A stretch of DNA of 64,000 bases from Ectobius pallidus (lineage: Eukaryota > Arthropoda > Insecta > Blattodea > Ectobiidae): assembly GCA_964059195.1 (NCBI GenBank), contig CAXKWD010000011.1:36522766-36586765 (forward strand), written 5' to 3'. Under the pieces are notes generated by a model. The model was not told the origin of the DNA. It saw only the letters and a program-made list of their open reading frames with translations, and did not search any database. Position numbers and translations under genes: made by a program. Numbering within the stretch: the stretch's first letter is position 1; each line of letters starts with the position of its first letter. This document shows positions 11,487 through 22,331 of the stretch, piece after piece.

Positions 11487-12490
11487 AGGGCAATTTGTTT
11501 TTTCATTATTTTGCATTTTTCATCATTTTCAAGATAGGCCATCCCTCCGGCATTTTAGGTCATTTCTGGCATTTTTATAGTTTTTAAATGAAGTATTACA
11601 TTGTGAAATATTTAGAATTATTCATAATAATTTCTTTTTTTTAATGCTTTATACTATAATTTTATAGTTAAATAAAGTCCACAGGAAAAAAAGCAGACTT
11701 ACAGCATAACTACTAATCCTATTTTTTTAAAATATGTGGATTTTGAATTCTACTATATTTACAAGAAAACCTCTAGGAGAGGTATAAAACATAACTTTCA
11801 GACAATAGACAATAGTTTTCATTTTACAATCTCTGCCAAGTTTTCATACTTCATTTCACCACTGCTGTTTATGTTCTAGCAATAAATAATTAAATGTTTT
11901 TAGTTTCATCATAAATGACACACATTTGCTAGAGGCATTTTGAAGGGCATGCCAGTTATGAAATAATAGTTTTTGTTAACAATGTAAATTTATATATAAT
12001 GAACTGACGTCCATTAAATTGCTCTCTAAAATCAACTCGTTTCTTCTAAAAAACTAATTACAAGAAATAATGGATAGTTTATTGCTTTCGTAATTTTTAG
12101 TAAATTTTTTATTTAAAAAATCCGTGGCGCGACATTCCCTACCACCCGACCGCTGCGTCATCTACCTATAGGCAGATGGCAGGATTGGGGGGCATGTGGT
12201 CAGCATGCCGACAACCACGGCCGTTAATGGTGACCGGAGCCGCTACTTTTCTATCAAGTAGCTCCTCAATTTGAATCACGAGGCTGAGTGCAACCCTACC
12301 AGACCTCCCTACCTCAGAAAAATCCGAGGAGGTACCGGGTTCGAAACCCGGGTCGATGGATCCGTAGTCAGCGACGCTAACCACAAGACCACGCCGGCCG
12401 GTCAAATTTTTTTTATCATATTTGGGTAATAAATGTATTTTTTTAATTTTGCATTTTTCGATATTTTTTGGCATTAAATACCTTGCCCTA
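11487..12490 (-). mobile_element. hAT-e-like element, interrupted by a SINE
   Basis: The ends read AAGGGCAATTTG on the left and CATTAAATACCTTGCCCTA on the right, sharing AGGGCAA as an inverted terminus. The part 12010-12490, minus the SINE, aligns in inverted orientation with the 49-kb duplication (TTAAATTGCTCTCTAAAATC, TAATAATGGATA-like, TTTTGCATTTTT, GGCATTAAAT). Subterminal motifs GGCATTTTAGG and GGTCATTT repeat, as in other hAT elements. A clear 8-bp duplication is missing (GTTTAACT versus GTCACATT). Confidence 0.55.
12113..12403 (-). mobile_element. SINE1 copy nested in a hAT-e element
   Basis: On the minus strand the head at about 12330-12403 is tRNA-like (GTGGTTAGCG A box, GGGTTTCGAACCCGG B box), followed by a body and a 3' end GCGCCACGGA with an AT-rich tail. 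Flanking direct repeats AAATTTTTTAT (12102-12112) and AAATTTTTTTTAT (12404-12416) fit a target duplication differing by two T. The hAT-e homology resumes on both sides. Other SINE1 pieces: 40763-41000, 53741-53822, 60465-60553, 61163-61320, 61946-61985. Confidence 0.88.
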
Positions 12491-12769
12491 GTCACATTGA
12501 AATTCCATTTCTAGCCATCACAAAAGTGTAAAACAACTTTTTAGGTACCTCCGGTATTATGTAACGTCGTACGTATCTGGTAAGTGAATTCTAGTCAGGC
12601 CTTTGTAAGTGGAGAAAACTTGTAAAAATCACAGGCAGATTAATCAGTCCCTTAACCTCCGAAGTCCACCACGTTAGCTATTACTATTTAGTCAGTTTTA
12701 CTGTGTTTACAAAGTCTTTTAACAGCCAAATTCATAATAACCTAGATTTTTTTCGTATTGGGAAAAATC
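12491..12769. other. no recognisable feature
   Basis: No shared repeat or credible frame seen. Confidence 0.4.
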
Positions 12770-13060
12770 ATTCTGTCTTATCCATTCATTGTCATTCTCT
12801 TAACTGTCAGACCATCGTTTACATTATTCCATTCTTCCATGTTACTGGAGGCCGTCCTCTTTTCCTTCTCCTTGTTGGCCTCTTTTCGAAAGCATTCTTC
12901 TGTAGCCTGTCTTGATCCATCCGCACTATGTCTCCATACCTTATTTATTTTTTGTTGAAATTACCATATAAGTTTGTTAACATCATTCTCCTATCTTTTT
13001 TTCTTCCATTCCTAATCTTCCCTCTTCTACGTATTCGAGCTGAGCGCCGCCATTAATCCA
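12770..13060 (-). pseudogene. LINE ORF2 C-terminal fragment
   Basis: On the minus strand 12830-12942 reads as an open run with GDIVRMDQDRLQKNAFEKRP followed by RRRKRGRPPVTWKNGI. This is the conserved tail of non-LTR reverse transcriptase proteins (hV.RM..dRl.k......r.kRGRP..tWk). The blocks on each side carry stops. The start of the element is absent, as usual for 5'-truncated LINE copies. Plus-strand frames here are shadows. Confidence 0.7.
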
Positions 13061-13807
13061 CTTCCAGGCCTACCTATTTTAGAAATGCCATATTTCTGAA
13101 TCATATAATGTTGTAGTTATAACAAGGAGTTGTGATTTTTTCTTCTTCTGTTATTTGTTTGTCCAATGATTTACCATTGAAATGTGAAATATCGAGTTCC
13201 CCTTTCTTTATCCGCTGATTAATTTAGTAATGAGTAGTAGGCCTAGTAACACCAAAACAATTTATTCCTCACATCACTTAGTAATTTATTATAATAAAAC
13301 AAAAAATATATTACAGGAAATTATCGCGATTTTCATGTATAAAATATTCTAACACCCAGAACTAAAGTAAATTTAGGTAAACTTATTTAAATTCCGTGAC
13401 CCATCAGTTCAGGATTCGACTGGGTCTACCATGCAACTGCTATGGCATTGATCTCCGTCTTTCGACTTGGTGTATTATGGAAAATGTGATGATCATGTCG
13501 CCGATTCCTTCGGTCCGTAAGGCCGGTTATGTCGACAGGAGCCAGTACATTTATTGTTTTCAAGTTACAACACTGAACACAATGCCACGGAGGCAGTCCT
13601 CAAATGGACCTAGCACGGATAGAAATGAGCACTTTTGTGCTTCATTATTACCCTTTTTGTAACAATTTTCACACCTTTTTCAATTTGGACCACCAAAGTG
13701 TAAGAATAAATCTGAAATTAGCAAATCTTAGTGTTCTCTCTATTGCAGTGTTCCTCAAAAATTTTAGTCCGCAACATAAAATAAAACTGTGCTGAAAATT
13801 GATCCAA
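13061..13807. other. no recognisable gene
   Basis: Contains a possible solo hAT terminus (CAGTGTTCCTCAAAAATTTT at 13747) with no partner end, and overlapping short frames at 13396-13795 (+) without recognisable motifs. Confidence 0.4.
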
Positions 13808-13825
13808 GTAATAATAATTAATAAC

Positions 13826-13888
<63 letters not shown>
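13808..13888. repeat. (AAT)n microsatellite
   Basis: Slightly imperfect at the left end, then about 20 perfect units. Confidence 0.97.
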
Positions 13889-13889
<1 letters not shown>

Positions 13890-14224
13890 TCAGGTAAACT
13901 GATGTAACAAAGTACCAGAATGTTTTTGTTTAATCAGTGATAATTGCAAGTATGATATGCAGAAAATAAGTAATTTATTTGTTATCGGTTTCCGAGTTAG
14001 GCTCCAGATCGATTCATTAAGCAGGGCTTACGGAAGAACAAAGGTCTAGTTTGATAAGCATTATGTGAAGGAATATGTGGGTAGTGATATTTGTCAAAGC
14101 TAACTGTACTGCAACTTCCAAAACCGTATATGAACACTGTTGTCATTGAGTGCTGATTTGCAATTGATAAATTTTTTTCTAACACATTACCATAAAATAT
14201 GTACTAAATTGGGTATTACTCCGG

Positions 14225-14430
14225 TGCCTGTCAACCAATTTTGTCCAATACAATAGGCTTCTTCCCATGGACGTTATAAATGCGTATACCAAGTTTCATG
14301 AAAATCCGATAAATCGCATTTGAGTTATCACGCGTACAGACACACAGACAGACAGACAGACGGACGGACAGTTATTTTCCTGTCCACCACACAATCTCAG
14401 AAAGTATCATTCTGGTACTTAATAATTTAT
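14225..14430 (+). repeat. dispersed repeat with (CAGA)n(CGGA)n
   Basis: Contains ATACCAAGTTTCATGAAAAT and TTTGAGTTATCACGCGTACA followed by a CAGA/CGGA run (14338-14370), a layout typical of 3' regions of insect non-LTR retroelements. The last 40 bases (14388-14427) are found inverted at 2272-2311. No coding part is left. Confidence 0.6.
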
Positions 14431-14699
14431 TTTTCTTATAGAAGTGGGGAGTTTTTTTTAAGTTTTGTAAAAGCTTCCGTCCCGGCGTTGTATTCATGCA
14501 GGAGAAATAAGAATTATTTTATACAAAACATTTGTATTTTCAATTACCGTTATTAGTGCCGGTATATTTTAAGGGAAAATCTACAAGGGAATACAAGGAG
14601 GCCTACAACCCTCAAAATGTGAACATTGTTAAATAATCATAAATGTTTTTTGAGATCAAATAAAATATGAAAAAATAATTTAAAATGAGTTCACTTATA

Positions 14700-14870
14700 G
14701 TTATTTTTGCAGGCAATTCCACCTTACAGCAGTTGCCCGTTCTCGTATTTCATCTAATTCTATCCTGCCAATCTTCTATGGATAGGCCTTTATTTCCCAT
14801 GGCTTTAGCTATTGTCCCCCTCCAGAATGCCCTTGTTCTCCCTCGCCATCTTCTCCCTATTGGTGGTAAA
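14700..14870 (-). pseudogene. LINE ORF2 C-terminal fragment
   Basis: The minus strand gives an open run with RRWRGRTRAFWRGTIAKAMG and NKGLSIEDWQDR followed by a stop. This matches the C-terminal block of non-LTR elements with a kRtiekAm...GLt.eDw.DR pattern. Only about 40 codons are recognisable. A plus-strand frame in the same place (14685-14888) is a shadow. Confidence 0.55.
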
Positions 14871-14989
14871 ACTGAATTTAATTGTTAAATAATATTATGG
14901 CATGAAGGGGATTCACGTACAGTAGGGAGGATACAATGTGTCTAAGCAATGTTATTAACATTACCTTAAATACAGCATGGATATACAGG

Positions 14990-15150
14990 GATAGAAATGG
15001 AAACAATAGGAGGAAAGTAAATTCCAATAAAGTATCTTAACGACTCTGTTAAAAACTCGAAATCCACGGTCAGATTGCCCAACCCCGGGATTCAAACCTG
15101 CGGTCTCCCGAATACATGTGCGAGACCCTTGCACCTCATTCGGTTCAGGA
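14990..15150 (-). mobile_element. tRNA-like SINE head with short body
   Basis: On the minus strand 15065-15150 shows GAGGTGCAAGGG and CAGGTTTGAATCCCGGG, spaced like pol III A and B boxes, followed by a body towards 14990. The anticodon arm is replaced, so it is not a working tRNA gene. There is no second copy in the window. Confidence 0.5.
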
Positions 15151-15636
15151 TGGAGCTTTACTACAGAAATAAAATATATGGTTGCTACAAGGAGTAAAAC
15201 TACCAGAAAGACAAAAAAATAGAGCACCGTTTTCTGGGGTCAGCTGGAAGTTGCTGAGGACAACTTCCTGACAACCTGATGGAACTCACGTAGCCCATAA
15301 ACTTAGGTATGTCTCCTGCTTCCGGATGTGCATCATGCTGCCTGAACAAGTAATGACACGGGTGACATCCAATTTAATTCTTCCAGAAGACTAGCATGAG
15401 TTATAGTAAGTATGATAAATATGGGCAGTGTACATATAGCAAATTTTGTAGTTCTCAATGGAATCGGATAATAGTACGATAAATGTCTTTCAATTTGTCA
15501 TAATAATGGGAATTATGAAGAACCACTCTGTTATATAAAAAAAATATATTGTAAAAACCTCACATCAATGTTTTTCCATCAGGATTCCCAGGTTTTTTGC
15601 CTTGTCACAAACTTGGAAGGAACTCACTTGATGAAA
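15151..15636. other. no recognisable feature
   Basis: No shared repeat. No frame of note except one overlapping the SINE head. Confidence 0.4.
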
Positions 15637-15654
15637 TGGCTTAAATCTTCCTAG

Positions 15655-15878
15655 TACCATTGGGGTCAATGTAACCCCCCCCCCAAAAAAAAACACTTCT
15701 AGAGTAAATATTTCCCTTGGTTTTAAAACTATAATTTTCAAAATTTACGACTTTATCTCTCTAAGTCAGCTGTATCCAATGACGTTTTATTAATTTTATA
15801 TTTTTTCAACACATCAAAACGAATACATTGTTTTTTTTGCAGTGAGTACCATTGGGGGTCAATATGACCCCATTCAAA
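15655..15878. repeat. pair of near-palindromic ACCATTGGGGTCAA motifs (piggyBac/Looper-like?)
   Basis: TACCATTGGGGTCAATGTAA with CCCC at 15656, and GTACCATTGGGGGTCAATAT with GACCCC at 15846, are each near-palindromic (GGGGTCA...TGACCCC). A TTAA lies at 15635. GGGGTCA/TGACCCC ends with TTAA targets recall Looper-type piggyBac elements. The two motifs are direct rather than clearly inverted, so the call is tentative. Confidence 0.3.
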
Positions 15879-16085
15879 ATTGACACGTACATAAATATGT
15901 AGTGAAGGTGATGGAATATGAAACCAGCTATTTATACTCGTAAAAATATGTAATATTACATCTTAAAAACAACTTATCTATGATTAAGATACAATCATGC
16001 ATTCATTTTTCAGCATAATGAACAATTACACACTGGATGCTGACTGAACTCTGGAGATGGCAGTTTAGGAAAGGTGTGTGATTTA

Positions 16086-16153
16086 GCGCATGCGTGACTT
16101 TTGCGCACGCGTGTCATTTGCGCACGCTTGACATTTTCGCACGCGTGACTTCC
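16086..16153. repeat. 17-bp CpG-rich tandem repeat, four units
   Basis: Units start at 16086, 16103, 16120 and 16137 with exact 17-bp spacing and consensus GCGCACGCGTGACATTT. Each holds several CpGs, unusual in this CpG-poor AT-rich window. A perfect palindrome CTCCACGTGGAG (with the E-box CACGTG) lies downstream at about 16216-16227, and ATTGGCTGG (a reverse CCAAT box) at about 16271. Confidence 0.85.
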
Positions 16154-16439
16154 CTTTAATCAATTCACACGTGTTATTGTTTACTGTAACTTGATCTTGC
16201 AACCTCGCGTTTCACTCCACGTGGAGTTGACGAGTAGCTGTCACAGCCATCACAGGACATTCACAGATTTTGATTGGCTGGAGTAACTAGTTTATTGGTG
16301 CGGTAAAAATAAAGAACATGGCTTGAGCTGTCGGCAATCTTTTCCTCCTAATAAAAGGAAGCCGCCTGGCCATGTAATAAATAAATGGTGCATGTGACGT
16401 GCATTTCCCATTGTCTGCACAAGGTCGCTGCAAGTGTAC

Positions 16440-16770
16440 GATCCTTTTTTCAGATGTGGACACTTTCATTTCTCAAGTAAAGAAAATAATTCTGAAATCG
16501 CCTGTGAGACGAGGAACCTTTAGAGAAGCTGAACCAGACACCCCTTTACCCCCGAAGCCTAATGTAATGTTTTTGTGGCTAAACTCTCGGGCCCTACTAA
16601 TAATACGCCAAGGAACAGGTAATTTCCTACGTTTTCTGGATGTCATCAATATTCTCAGCAAATTCATCAAATTCCAAAATGCCAGCTATATTTATTTATG
16701 TGAATACGCCAAAGTCAAAGTCAATTGCCGGCGACTTTTAACTGAAGTTAATGACTTTGGAGTCGAGATT
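16440..16770 (+). pseudogene. hAT-type transposase fragment (relic)
   Basis: The frame 16399-16773 contains DTFISQVKKIILKSPVRRGT then FREAEPDTPLPPKPNV and WLNSRALL...FLDVINILS. This resembles the region of insect hAT-like transposases that reads VKKIFLKAPSR...P.LPLPPEPV.TRWGTWL. The TRWGTW core is damaged here (VMFLW). Upstream residues look like chance. A degenerate second copy of the end of this segment lies at 17620-17710. The match rests on remembered family patterns, so a profile search is needed. Confidence 0.5.
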
Positions 16771-16779
16771 TGATGTTAT

Positions 16780-17105
16780 TGTTCAAATGTTGGCCGTCTT
16801 AACCACTGCTCTCTAAATGCATATGTTTACACACAGTTGAAATTGCTCCAAATGCAGTAGTGTATCAACTGAACGAAATCGCATCGATATGCGGCATTGC
16901 ATTATGTATTTTGTTTCGTGGAAAAATAATTATTCTCAAGACATGAAAGTCACACAGATGCCACCAACGGCAGATTACGAAAGAGACGTGTTGTTAGTGA
17001 AGAAATACAATGATATAAGCATCTATAAAATTAATGTCTTAAGATATAAATGGATGCGATTTATCCTTGCGTAAAATCGTAATGAAATAAGCAGTTATAT
17101 TATCG
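16780..17105. other. no recognisable feature
   Basis: Short frame 16889-17074 (+) without motifs. Confidence 0.4.
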
Positions 17106-17109
17106 GTGC

Positions 17110-17575
17110 AGTTCTTTTTTTTTTTTAGAAATGTCCCGAAGTTTTACTGGGGACACTTAAATGTCCCGCTTTTTTGTGATTGTGATTGGCCAGTGTGTTT
17201 CACGCTACATTAATAAAAGTTACAACAGTGAAGGTTTTGCTCACTGTCAAAACATACTTTAATGGAGTAATATATGCTAACTTTTATGATAAATTATAAG
17301 AAAAAACGCACTTCTTGATAGAATACATAATAGTTAAATGTAAAGTGACAATGAGGCATATATTTCTGTGGAATAAATTATCTACATCTGCCTGCAGAAG
17401 AAATTTAAGAAGTCATCTGAGATAAATTGTGTGCATGAGACAAAGATAAATTGTAAATATTCCCTAAATTTTGTGAATTAAATTTTTGTCCTCATTTTTC
17501 CTTAACTGTCCCAGGTTTTTTACAAAAAAATTAAAATGTCCCGTTTTTTATATAAAAATTATAAGGGCACCCTAG
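17110..17575. mobile_element. putative hAT-g non-autonomous element
   Basis: Subterminal copies of AAATGTCCCG occur near both ends (17130, 17159, 17536). The right end ATAAGGGCACCCTAG resembles an inverted hAT terminus CTAGGGTGCCC. The left terminus is not clear (it may lie near the T run at 17107-17120) and no 8-bp duplication was found. It lies between the two copies of the transposase-relic end (16.6 and 17.65 kb). Confidence 0.4.
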
Positions 17576-17619
17576 ATTAGAATTCATAAATTATCCCTAT
17601 AAAATTATATATAATGTTG

Positions 17620-17710
17620 CCCATGTTTTATAATACACCGAGGAGCAGGTAATATTCAACGATGTCATATTTCTTTATACCAAAGTCAAAGTCTAGCTAG
17701 AACATTACGT
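17620..17710 (+). pseudogene. degenerate second copy of the transposase-relic end
   Basis: ATAATACACCGAGGAGCAGG, then TAATATTCAACG, GATGTCAT and ACCAAAGTCAAAGTC repeat the order seen at 16600-16725 (ATAATACGCCAAGGAACAGG, TAATTTCCTACG, GATGTCAT, GCCAAAGTCAAAGTC) with a deletion of about 45 bases. It shows local duplication or a second insertion of the same family. Confidence 0.55.
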
Positions 17711-17719
17711 CTAGGAAGT

Positions 17720-18181
17720 ATCCCGCTTTTTCTTTCAAATCTGTTCAACTTGCTCCTGGTAAGAGTCTCTCATGAGTAAGCTAGGTCGCCATCTAGGGCC
17801 ACAGGTATGTAACTATTACTCACCAGTGCCATTAACCACTGCCATCTCGCGGCTGCTGGATGCAGTTTCTCCTTGGTCATGTATCATGTACCCATCTTCC
17901 ACCTGATGCAAGAAAAAAGTATCATTACAATCTGTGCACAAAAAGCGTGGCTACAGCAACATCGCATCTAGAAATGCATTTCGTATTTTTCATTAAATTG
18001 GATTCAACCACCTTCTTGCTTTGGGTTGGGTGCTTTGGGATGCTGCGATAAAGCGTTTTAAGATGAACGGTTTTACCTGGAACAGTAAGAGATTTTCCAG
18101 AAAAGTTGTATTTAAGATAATACAATTGAAATTTTTTGGTAGAAATACTTTGTTTATGAACAATTGAAAAGAGAAGCGACG
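17720..18181. other. no recognisable feature
   Basis: The minus frame 17925-18257 runs into the hAT-a copy and is not protein-like. Confidence 0.4.
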
Positions 18182-18189
18182 GTACTTGA

Positions 18190-18619
18190 CAGTGGCTTAG
18201 CCAGAAAATAATTTTGGGAAGGGTTAAAGGTGCCGGGGGGTTTGGGTATACCCCCAAGAAAAGGGGGTTTGAGAGTTCACCCCCGGAAATTTTTTTAATA
18301 TTGAACTAATTAAAATCACATTTTACGCTATTTTAGCGCTGAAAACTAGATAGAAAATTTGTTTATTATACTCTAAGACTTGCCAACTTAAACAAGAAAT
18401 CGTTACCTAAGTTATAACACTTATTACTATATATAAGAAAAGTTAAATAACACATGGAACAGTGGAAATAATAGGCCTACATATACAAATGCAGTATTTT
18501 ATTATTAAATGAAATAATTAAATATTTGACAAAATAGAGCTTAAATGACTTCAATAGAACTTTAGGTTTTGATTTCCGGGTAGGTCCGGACCCCTGGACC
18601 CCCCTTCCCTACGCCACTG
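18190..18619. mobile_element. hAT-a non-autonomous DNA transposon, copy 2
   Basis: 430 bp, begins CAGTGGCTTAG, ends ACGCCACTG. A perfect 8-bp target duplication GTACTTGA lies at 18182-18189 and 18620-18627. The interior aligns with 995-1409 (for example ACATTTTACGCTATTTTAGC and CAAGAAATCGTTACCTAA). This copy carries extra G-rich sequence near 18230-18285. No transposase. Confidence 0.95.
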
Positions 18620-18627
18620 GTACTTGA

Positions 18628-19564
18628 AGACCAAACAAACTGTTGAATATTTACATAATGTCATATCTCAATATGAACAGAAAGAAAATAACTGAATAAA
18701 ATTAAGCACATTGTTATCCACTGATTTACATTTTATAAGTTAGATGTAATTGTAAGTGCACTACGTCTAGTAGACCTAAGGGGACGAACCAGTGAAAAAG
18801 AGAAAAATGATTTAAAAAAATAAATTATTAAATTATTATTTCCCGTTAGGTAGTCCGATTCTTGGGATAATTTTCATAAAAGCATTATCATTCTATTTAC
18901 AACACGAATACCGTCAAGTGACATTTTAAACAGATCTGTATGGATGGATGTGGAACTCATGGCACAGCTTTTCTCAGAAATTCAGTTTTTTTTTACTCCA
19001 TTCATTTTAAGATTAGCAATAAAGTTATCATAATTCAAGAATCGAGGAAACTATGAAGAATTATGAATGTTGTAAAGGTCTAGATTACATTCAGTACTAT
19101 GTATTCAAACTGAAATATTCTCGGTTCTTTAATTTATATACATTTTGCAACCGTTAAAATGCTCCTTACGATACAATTTGTAATTTATCACTAAGAGGTT
19201 TAGGTGCAAAATTTTTGGGAAAAGGTGCAAAAAGGTATTTTATTATAGTCGGAAAGGTACAAAAAAGTGACTATTTTAAAGTACATAGTAGTACAAATAC
19301 TAACAAAACTAATTTACATCATATATATGAACACAAAATTCACTCATGTTACCACGTAAAAAAACTTCAGCCTTAAACATGTCCCAGAGTGCAATATTAT
19401 TAAAATAACACATCCAGAAAACTGTTAAAACAGACAACATTTCAATGTTATTTTCAGTGAGGGTACATCTCTGGTTAATAACTAAATTAGCCTCAGCATA
19501 CACAAATGATGCATATTTTGTATGCAATCGATTATTTACATTTTTGTTTGTTGCAACATTATTA
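18628..19564. other. no recognisable gene; GGTGCAAAA motifs
   Basis: Near 19200-19270 the short motif GGTGCAAAA or a close variant occurs three times, reminiscent of subterminal repeats of a DNA transposon, but no TIR pair was found. The 153-codon minus frame at 19309-19770 is not protein-like. Confidence 0.35.
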
Positions 19565-19705
19565 ACATCAGGGTTTTGGCAGAAAAATAAATGGTTTGGA
19601 CATGTAAAAAAGAATGACGAATGACGGAATCCCCAAGCAAGGTGAGGGTAACAGAAAACCTGGGAAAGAAGTGAATTAATGGTGTACAGAGAAGATGTAA
19701 GTGAG
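19565..19705 (+). pseudogene. LINE ORF2 C-terminal fragment
   Basis: KWFGHVKKNDE, then a shifted block containing EGNRKPGKE and REDV, recall the RWFGHVkRM...GRRRpGk.WidgvrEDv tail of non-LTR retrotransposon proteins. Several stops and at least one frameshift are present. Confidence 0.5.
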
Positions 19706-20765
19706 AAGGATGCACAAGACAAATATAACTGTAACTGAACATAATACCCAACTTTATGAAAAATCACCACACTATTTATGTGCCAAAATATATAACCACC
19801 TTCCCAAAGAAATATCAGATAAAAATCGGAAAGTTCTTTTTAAAATATCTTAAAATATTCCTATTTCAACTTTGCTTTTATTTTCTAAACAGTTACCTCA
19901 ATATTTGAGTAAGTAAAAAGTGACATTTCTCCTCTTATAAAAGTTTTGATATTGTACTATTTTATCTAGGCCTATGTCAAACTCACAGATTTTAAATATT
20001 CTAGGTATTTAATATTTTGTGTACTGAGAATCTGTTAAATAAAACACTGATTATCTTCAAAATTTCAGCTTTATTCATGTTATCTGAATAACGTTTTAAT
20101 TTTAACTAACTACTTACAGCTTTTTATGCAAACCTGAAACAAATTGTCAGAATGTTCTAACTAACTAGTAGTATTTTACTAATTTACTTGTTTGTATATT
20201 AATTAATTTTGTAAATCTGTTATTTACCATCACATTGTACTAATATTCTTTTAATTTACTAGTTCTGTTGGTTTATATTATTTCGTTAATGTCTTTTTTT
20301 TGTTATTTTGCGACACACTGTACTGTGTTTTCTGCAAATACATTACTACTACTCCAGCTACTACTACTACTACTTGTTTTAGCCTTAAAAATGTATTTTT
20401 ATCATTAAAAAATATATTTTTTAATATTTATATAGGCCTAAATGGGAAGTTTCAAGATGCCACTGACTTTAGATGATAAAGTAACTCTAATTTACGTTGA
20501 AACATTTAGATGTGACTTTTTTTCCTCTTTTGTAATATGAATATCTCTCTTTGGGGATAAATGATCAAGTTTCTGCAGTTCTTACGCCAAGACTGTATGC
20601 TTTCTTTTTAAATAAATGTTACATATACTGATACGATAGTAATATGGTGAGTTTTCTGTTTCACCATCAACTTTTTTTCCCTTAAATAACATTAATATAA
20701 TATGAAAGCAGTCAAAAAGTGAAATTATTTTAAAAATTATGTTTTCTAGTTTCCTTGCATATTTT
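19706..20765. other. no recognisable feature
   Basis: AT-rich. Contains a short CTA/CTACT run (20341-20375). No shared repeat seen. Confidence 0.45.
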
Positions 20766-20775
20766 TCATAAATCT

Positions 20776-21005
20776 GAATGTGTCGCGCTGGATGCCATTC
20801 TGAAAGGCGCTGGCTTTCTGTGGCCTTGATCGCGAGTTCGATACCAGCTGAGGCCAAAGGAATTTATGTGAGCATAAAGGTAACAGGTCCATGTCTATAG
20901 TTTTACAGGCATGTAAAAGAACTCATGCGAGATAAAATTCCGGCACACTGGCGACGGCCACAGCCATGTGTCGAAGTACACCGCCGTCGTTAAATAGACA
21001 TAAAA
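20776..21005 (+). mobile_element. SINE2 copy 2 (tRNA-derived)
   Basis: Same body as 7396-7619 (TTTACAGGCATGTAAAAGAACT, AATTCCGGCAC and CGTCGTTAAATA blocks). Perfect 10-bp target duplication TCATAAATCT (20766-20775, 21006-21015). The head keeps GAGTTCGATACC as a B-box remnant, while the A box is decayed (GGATGCCATT). The frame at 20582-20857 (-) overlaps only by chance. Confidence 0.92.
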
Positions 21006-21015
21006 TCATAAATCT

Positions 21016-21595
21016 CAATAAACTGTGTTTTATGTATTTTTTCCATGTCCTGAAAATTATATTTTGGGGAGGAGTAGGATTTTCAAAAATATAAATATTA
21101 TTTTTAAAATCTTCGAATTTCAAAAAAGTATGACACACATCATGGTGGTAGGCCTAAACGTCGGTGGTAAACCATCTAGCCAACACAAAATATAAATTAG
21201 CTTAAATTCTTTCTGATTAAAGTATTCAGTTTGAGATTTGGTTTACGTTTAGCAAATGTGCCAAGCCAAGGCAACGGATGGATTAAGCTATATGCTCGGA
21301 ATAGATTTAACTTTTTCTGACTACCATGCACGAAGTTCCGTGGTTTCCATGCTAGGGTATTGATTTAACGCAATATAGACCAGAATACGACAGTAAGGCG
21401 AACTGCTCCAACAGAAAAGTCCTCACAGCGATGGTCCTGTCCTAAACTCTTAACTTCGAAAGCGGAATTTTGGTACATGGTTCTTCGGGTTCCCATGGAA
21501 AAATATGACCCTCGAAACAACATAATTCACTGCAAATTAAAACACTGGAGAAATCGACATCGCAGCAACTAACATTTGACATCTTTTCCTATTAA
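21016..21595. other. no recognisable feature
   Basis: No shared repeat or credible frame seen. Confidence 0.4.
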
Positions 21596-21785
21596 TAGTT
21601 TCTTCCATCTTTGCTGGTTGTTTCATTTTCCTACCCTCTAAGCTCGGCCTTAACACTGTACTTTCACTTAGGCCTAGTCTTCCTACAGATCTTTTCCTAC
21701 AAGGTTTTTCCATTAATATATAGTAATTGCTCTGTTATTTCCCATTCGAGCTATATGCCCTTCGCGTCTTAGTCTGAGTTAACTG
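21596..21785 (-). pseudogene. LINE ORF2 C-terminal fragment
   Basis: The minus strand gives RRAYSSNGK, a stop, then QSNYYILMEKPCRKRSVGRL followed by GLSEST. This recalls the HvaRMg..Raykvlm.kP.GkRpvGRPrlrw block of non-LTR retrotransposons. Degenerate. Confidence 0.5.
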
Positions 21786-22323
21786 GTTCAATATTCTGTG
21801 AGCGATATTTTATACAAAACGGTTTTAATTAGTAGTTACTATTCCTTGAATGGATCTAATCTGATCTGATTTTTCTGTAACCCCTACAGTGGGAAAAGGG
21901 GCCTAAATTGGAGGTTTCAGTACCTAGAGTAATATTGTATGAGAGTACAGAGGGATAGGTGGTAAGCCCATCGCCTCACAAACCCCCTCAGGAAATTAAT
22001 GTATTACTGGACATGAAGTGGCCGGGACATGAAGCTCTAATTTAGGCTTGGAGTTATTTTTCATTTCGTAAATCTACGACATGGGCCGCAAAGTTTAAAT
22101 TCCTTGGATTACTCTTATCTAAATTTCCGTAATGTCAATAATAATAATAACCACTTATACTTTTACACAATAAAAAAAAACTACCTTTGGACTTCGAAAT
22201 AACGATTCTTGCCGATCCTATTTTATACAAGAAAAAGTAATCATTAACAAATATATTCAACTTATACCATGAATTTTACTGAAAAATTAAATGCACAAGC
22301 CACTTGGGATACTCTGACATTAT
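21786..22323. other. no recognisable feature
   Basis: No shared repeat or credible frame seen. Confidence 0.4.
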
Positions 22324-22331
22324 CTAATAAG

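Noticed and set aside
12330..12403. tRNA gene
   Set aside because: A and B boxes are present but the acceptor stem and anticodon arm do not fold as a tRNA and a SINE body follows. The same applies to the other tRNA-like heads in the window.
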